Part shown: one piece after another, positions 62,096-64,000 of the stretch
How the letters are laid out: the number at the start of each line of letters is the position of its first letter
Numbering within the stretch: the stretch's first letter is position 1
DNA from: an uncultured Lachnospiraceae bacterium
Lineage (GTDB): Bacteria; Bacillota; Clostridia; Lachnospirales; Lachnospiraceae
Direction: 5' to 3'
DNA length: 64,000 nucleotides
Assembly: GCA_910579275.1 (NCBI GenBank)
Contig: CAJTTO010000004.1
Location: 1 to 64,000 of the forward strand
The notes under the pieces: generated by a model
The model's database searches: none
The model's input: the letters and a program-made list of their open reading frames with translations, nothing else
What the model was told of the DNA's origin: nothing
Position numbers and translations under genes: made by a program

Positions 62096-63001
62096 TTATT
62101 TCACCGTCCCGATAATATCGTTTATGTTTTCAATGTTGTACTGACGCATGTACGCCTCGATACCCTTTACAACCTCGGCAGTCGTGTAGGGATTTACGAA
62201 GTTCATGGCGCCGACGGCAACGCCTGTCGCGCCCGCAAGCATGAACTCAATGGCATCCTCCGCATTTGCGATGCCGCCCATGCCGATAACCGGTATTTTC
62301 ACTGCGTTTGCCGCCTGATAAACCATGCGCACAGCCACAGGCTTGATTGCAGGACCCGAAAGTCCTCCTGTCTTATTTGCCAGTGCAAACGCACGCTTAT
62401 GAATGTCAATCTTCATGCCCGTGATGGTGTTAATCAGAGAAACGGCATCACTTCCTGCCGCTTCTGCCGCCCTTGCCATCTCCGCAATGTCTGTGACATT
62501 GGGCGACAGTTTCATGATAATGGGCTGTTTTGCCTTCGCCTTAATCTCTTTTGTAATGTCAAACAGGCATCTGGGATCCTGCCCAAAAGCAATTCCCCCA
62601 TGTTTGACATTCGGGCAGGAGACATTGATTTCAAGCATGTCGACAGGCTGGTCAGCAAGTTTTTCTACCACCTCGACATAATCAGACGCGCTGCGTCCGC
62701 ACACGTTGACAATAATCCGCGTGTCATACTGCTTTAAAAAAGGAATATCCCGCTCGATAAACACGTCGATTCCGGGATTCTGCAGTCCGATTGCATTGAG
62801 CATCCCCCCGTAGGTCTCCTGAACCCTCGGTGTCGGATTTCCCTCCCACGGCACATTTGCAACACCTTTTGTCACGACTGCACCGAGATCATTTAAATCC
62901 ACAAACTCGGAATATTCCATGCCGGAGCCAAATGTCCCTGAAGCAGTCATCACAGGATTTTTAAATGTTACGCCCGCTATCGTTATCTGAGTATTTAACA
63001 T
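62096..63001 (-). CDS. pyrD: Dihydroorotate dehydrogenase B, catalytic subunit
   Basis: A 301-residue FMN enzyme of class 1B that oxidises dihydroorotate to orotate. It shows TASGTFGSGMEYSEFVDLND, catalytic Cys in INVSCPNVKHGGIAFGQDP, IMKLSPNVTDIAEMARAAEA and the phosphate-binding PVIGMGGIANAEDAIEFMLA. The start ATG at 63001 lies twelve bases from GGGGG. It directly follows pyrK, forming the heterotetramer that passes electrons to NAD. Confidence 0.95.
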   Translation of the reverse strand: MLNTQITIAGVTFKNPVMTASGTFGSGMEYSEFVDLNDLGAVVTKGVANVPWEGNPTPRVQETYGGMLNAIGLQNPGIDVFIERDIPFLKQYDTRIIVNVCGRSASDYVEVVEKLADQPVDMLEINVSCPNVKHGGIAFGQDPRCLFDITKEIKAKAKQPIIMKLSPNVTDIAEMARAAEAAGSDAVSLINTITGMKIDIHKRAFALANKTGGLSGPAIKPVAVRMVYQAANAVKIPVIGMGGIANAEDAIEFMLAGATGVAVGAMNFVNPYTTAEVVKGIEAYMRQYNIENINDIIGTVK

Positions 63002-63020
63002 ATGAATACCATGCCCCCTT

Positions 63021-63824
63021 CTATATCTCGACATCCTGCGCCGCATAGACCGGTCCGTCGGTGCAGATTCTTGCGTTGTTTACATGTGAATGGTGGTCGA
63101 CTTCCCTTGTCTTTACGACACATCCAAGACATGCGCCGACTCCGCATGCCATTCTTTCCTCAAGTGAAATATATGCCTCCGCTCCCTTTTCCGCGGCGTA
63201 TTTCTTGACCGCGCGGAGCATCGGCATCGGTCCGCAGGCAAAAATCACGTCCGCTTCAAGCCCCTCCGCCGCAATGGCATCCATCACGTTGCCTTTCGTG
63301 CCTGCACTCCCGTCCTCCGTGGCGGCGTGCACCTTTCCGTATTTGGACAAATCCTCCGACAAAAAAAGCTCCTTATCCCGATATCCGACAATAATATCGA
63401 CAGATGCCGCCTGCATCTCACTTCCTCCATTGCGCGCAATTGCTTTTGCAAGTTCAAGCATAGGCGGAATGCCAATGCCGCCTCCCATCAGAAAGACTCT
63501 TTTGCCCTTTGCCTTTTCCAGCGGGAATCCGTTTCCGAGCGTTCCGAGTATATCAATGCGGCGCCCTGCCTTGTATCTTGAAAATTCTGCCGTCCCCTTG
63601 CCTGCCACACGATAGACGATCCGAATCCTGCCATTTTCTCTGTCTGCCTCACAGATGCTGATAGGACGCGGCAGAAGCGCTGACTTGTCATGTGTGTAGA
63701 CGCTGATAAACTGCCCCGGTTTTGCCTGTGCGGCAAGCGATGTGGTAATCCACATATCATATATTTCCGTTGCAATCTCCTGCTGCTTGTAGACCACTGC
63801 GGTTTCTTTCTTTTTCTGCTCCAA
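63021..63824 (-). CDS. pyrK: Dihydroorotate dehydrogenase B, electron transfer subunit
   Basis: A 267-residue flavin reductase. LLPRPISICEADRENG binds FAD, FLMGGGIGIPPMLELAKAI is the NAD loop, and CGVGACLGCVVKT with ARICTDGPVY gives the four cysteines of the [2Fe-2S] cluster. I choose a TTG start at 63824 because GGGAGGAG stands six bases before it; an in-frame ATG farther upstream has no site and makes the protein longer than usual. First of pyrK-pyrD. Confidence 0.92.
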   Translation of the reverse strand: MEQKKKETAVVYKQQEIATEIYDMWITTSLAAQAKPGQFISVYTHDKSALLPRPISICEADRENGRIRIVYRVAGKGTAEFSRYKAGRRIDILGTLGNGFPLEKAKGKRVFLMGGGIGIPPMLELAKAIARNGGSEMQAASVDIIVGYRDKELFLSEDLSKYGKVHAATEDGSAGTKGNVMDAIAAEGLEADVIFACGPMPMLRAVKKYAAEKGAEAYISLEERMACGVGACLGCVVKTREVDHHSHVNNARICTDGPVYAAQDVEI

Positions 63825-63853
63825 AATGCTCTCCTCCCGTTTCATATTATTTG

Positions 63854-63886
63854 AAAAAATCATCCGATGGATTCGGATGATTTTTT
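63854..63886 (-). terminator. Bidirectional terminator after the transketolase gene
   Basis: AAAAAATCATCCGA pairs with TCGGATGATTTTTT, T tract on both strands. It separates the transketolase gene from pyrK. Confidence 0.9.
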
Positions 63887-63892
63887 CTTTTA

Positions 63893-64000
63893 TTATTTCC
63901 CAACAAAGCCCTTAACCTGCTCATATACGCCTTTTGCGTCGAGCTTATACTTCTCAATCAGGGCTGCCGCGGAGCCGGACTCTCCAAATGTATCCTGCAT
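63893..64000 (-). CDS. Transketolase C-terminal subunit, 3' end
   Basis: The minus strand codes MQDTFGESGSAAALIEKYKL, ending GVYEQVKGFVGK and TAA. Q-D-x-F-G-E-S-G-x-x-x-x-L-L-x-x-Y-x-L is the conserved tail of the C-terminal subunit of split (two-gene) transketolases. Only about 35 residues are in the window. Confidence 0.8.
   Translation of the reverse strand: MQDTFGESGSAAALIEKYKLDAKGVYEQVKGFVGK

Overview
The window looks like a chromosomal segment of a motile, Gram-positive anaerobe of the Clostridia, most likely a Lachnospiraceae of the Roseburia/Lachnospira/Eubacterium type. The evidence is moderate GC, strong Gram-positive ribosome binding sites, a flagellin gene with FliS, a clostridial-type Tad pilus locus (DUF5702 and FHA/DUF6382 proteins), the Firmicute cluster hprK-murB-rapZ-whiA, NiaR-type NAD regulation and sporulation-family genes (SpmA, SpoIID-, SpoIIQ- and SPOCS/LysM-like proteins). 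The genus cannot be fixed from this sequence alone.

Layout. 1-600: end of a DUF6075 gene, short inverted repeats and an abruptly truncated spmA, suggesting the edge of an integrated element. 960-4700: NAD biosynthesis operon nadA-nadB-nadC-niaR (minus strand) behind a clear promoter overlapped by a palindromic NiaR-like operator. 4.9-9.8 kb: MazG-like hydrolase, TSCPD protein, murG, HIT protein, and a rhomboid protease coupled to a flavodoxin-SCP2 protein. 9.8-11.3 kb: orphan AHH-type nuclease gene, a MITE-like palindrome and a 151-bp tandem repeat. 11.3-15.9 kb: giant secreted glucosaminidase/Ig-like repeat protein. 16.0-26.2 kb: an eleven-gene Tad pilus operon (minus strand), including a 55-residue Flp pilin and two prepilin peptidases. 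26.5-32.8 kb: DUF2508 gene, fliS, flagellin and a 1121-residue flagellar-locus protein with a FliK-like end. 33-39 kb: MraY-like transferase, a heterodimeric ABC exporter pair and a divergent MocR regulator. 39-44 kb: hybrid histidine kinase, tRNA-Pro(CGG), secreted GH53 galactanase with a ricin-type domain. 44-49 kb: OPT peptide transporter with amidohydrolase, then degenerate SpoIIQ-like and SpoIID-like genes. 49.2-51 kb: AT-rich islet with a DUF1016 (YhcG-type) PDDEXK nuclease gene. 51-58.4 kb: operon hprK, glucokinase, murB, rapZ, whiA, lipid kinase, acyltransferase. 58.6-64 kb: a palindromic repeat, a small gene, a gene with a SigD-like promoter, a SPOCS/LysM protein, pyrK-pyrD and the end of a split transketolase.

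The genes group into a cell-surface theme (flagella, Tad pili, glucosaminidase, galactanase, envelope acyltransferase, peptidoglycan enzymes), central biosynthesis (NAD, pyrimidine) and carbon control (HPr kinase beside glucokinase). The most unusual aspects are the interrupted spmA, the catalytically degenerate SpoIID/SpoIIQ pair, the doubled metal-binding motif in a Tad minor pilin, the orphan AHH nuclease beside structured tandem repeats, and several families of dispersed palindromic repeats.
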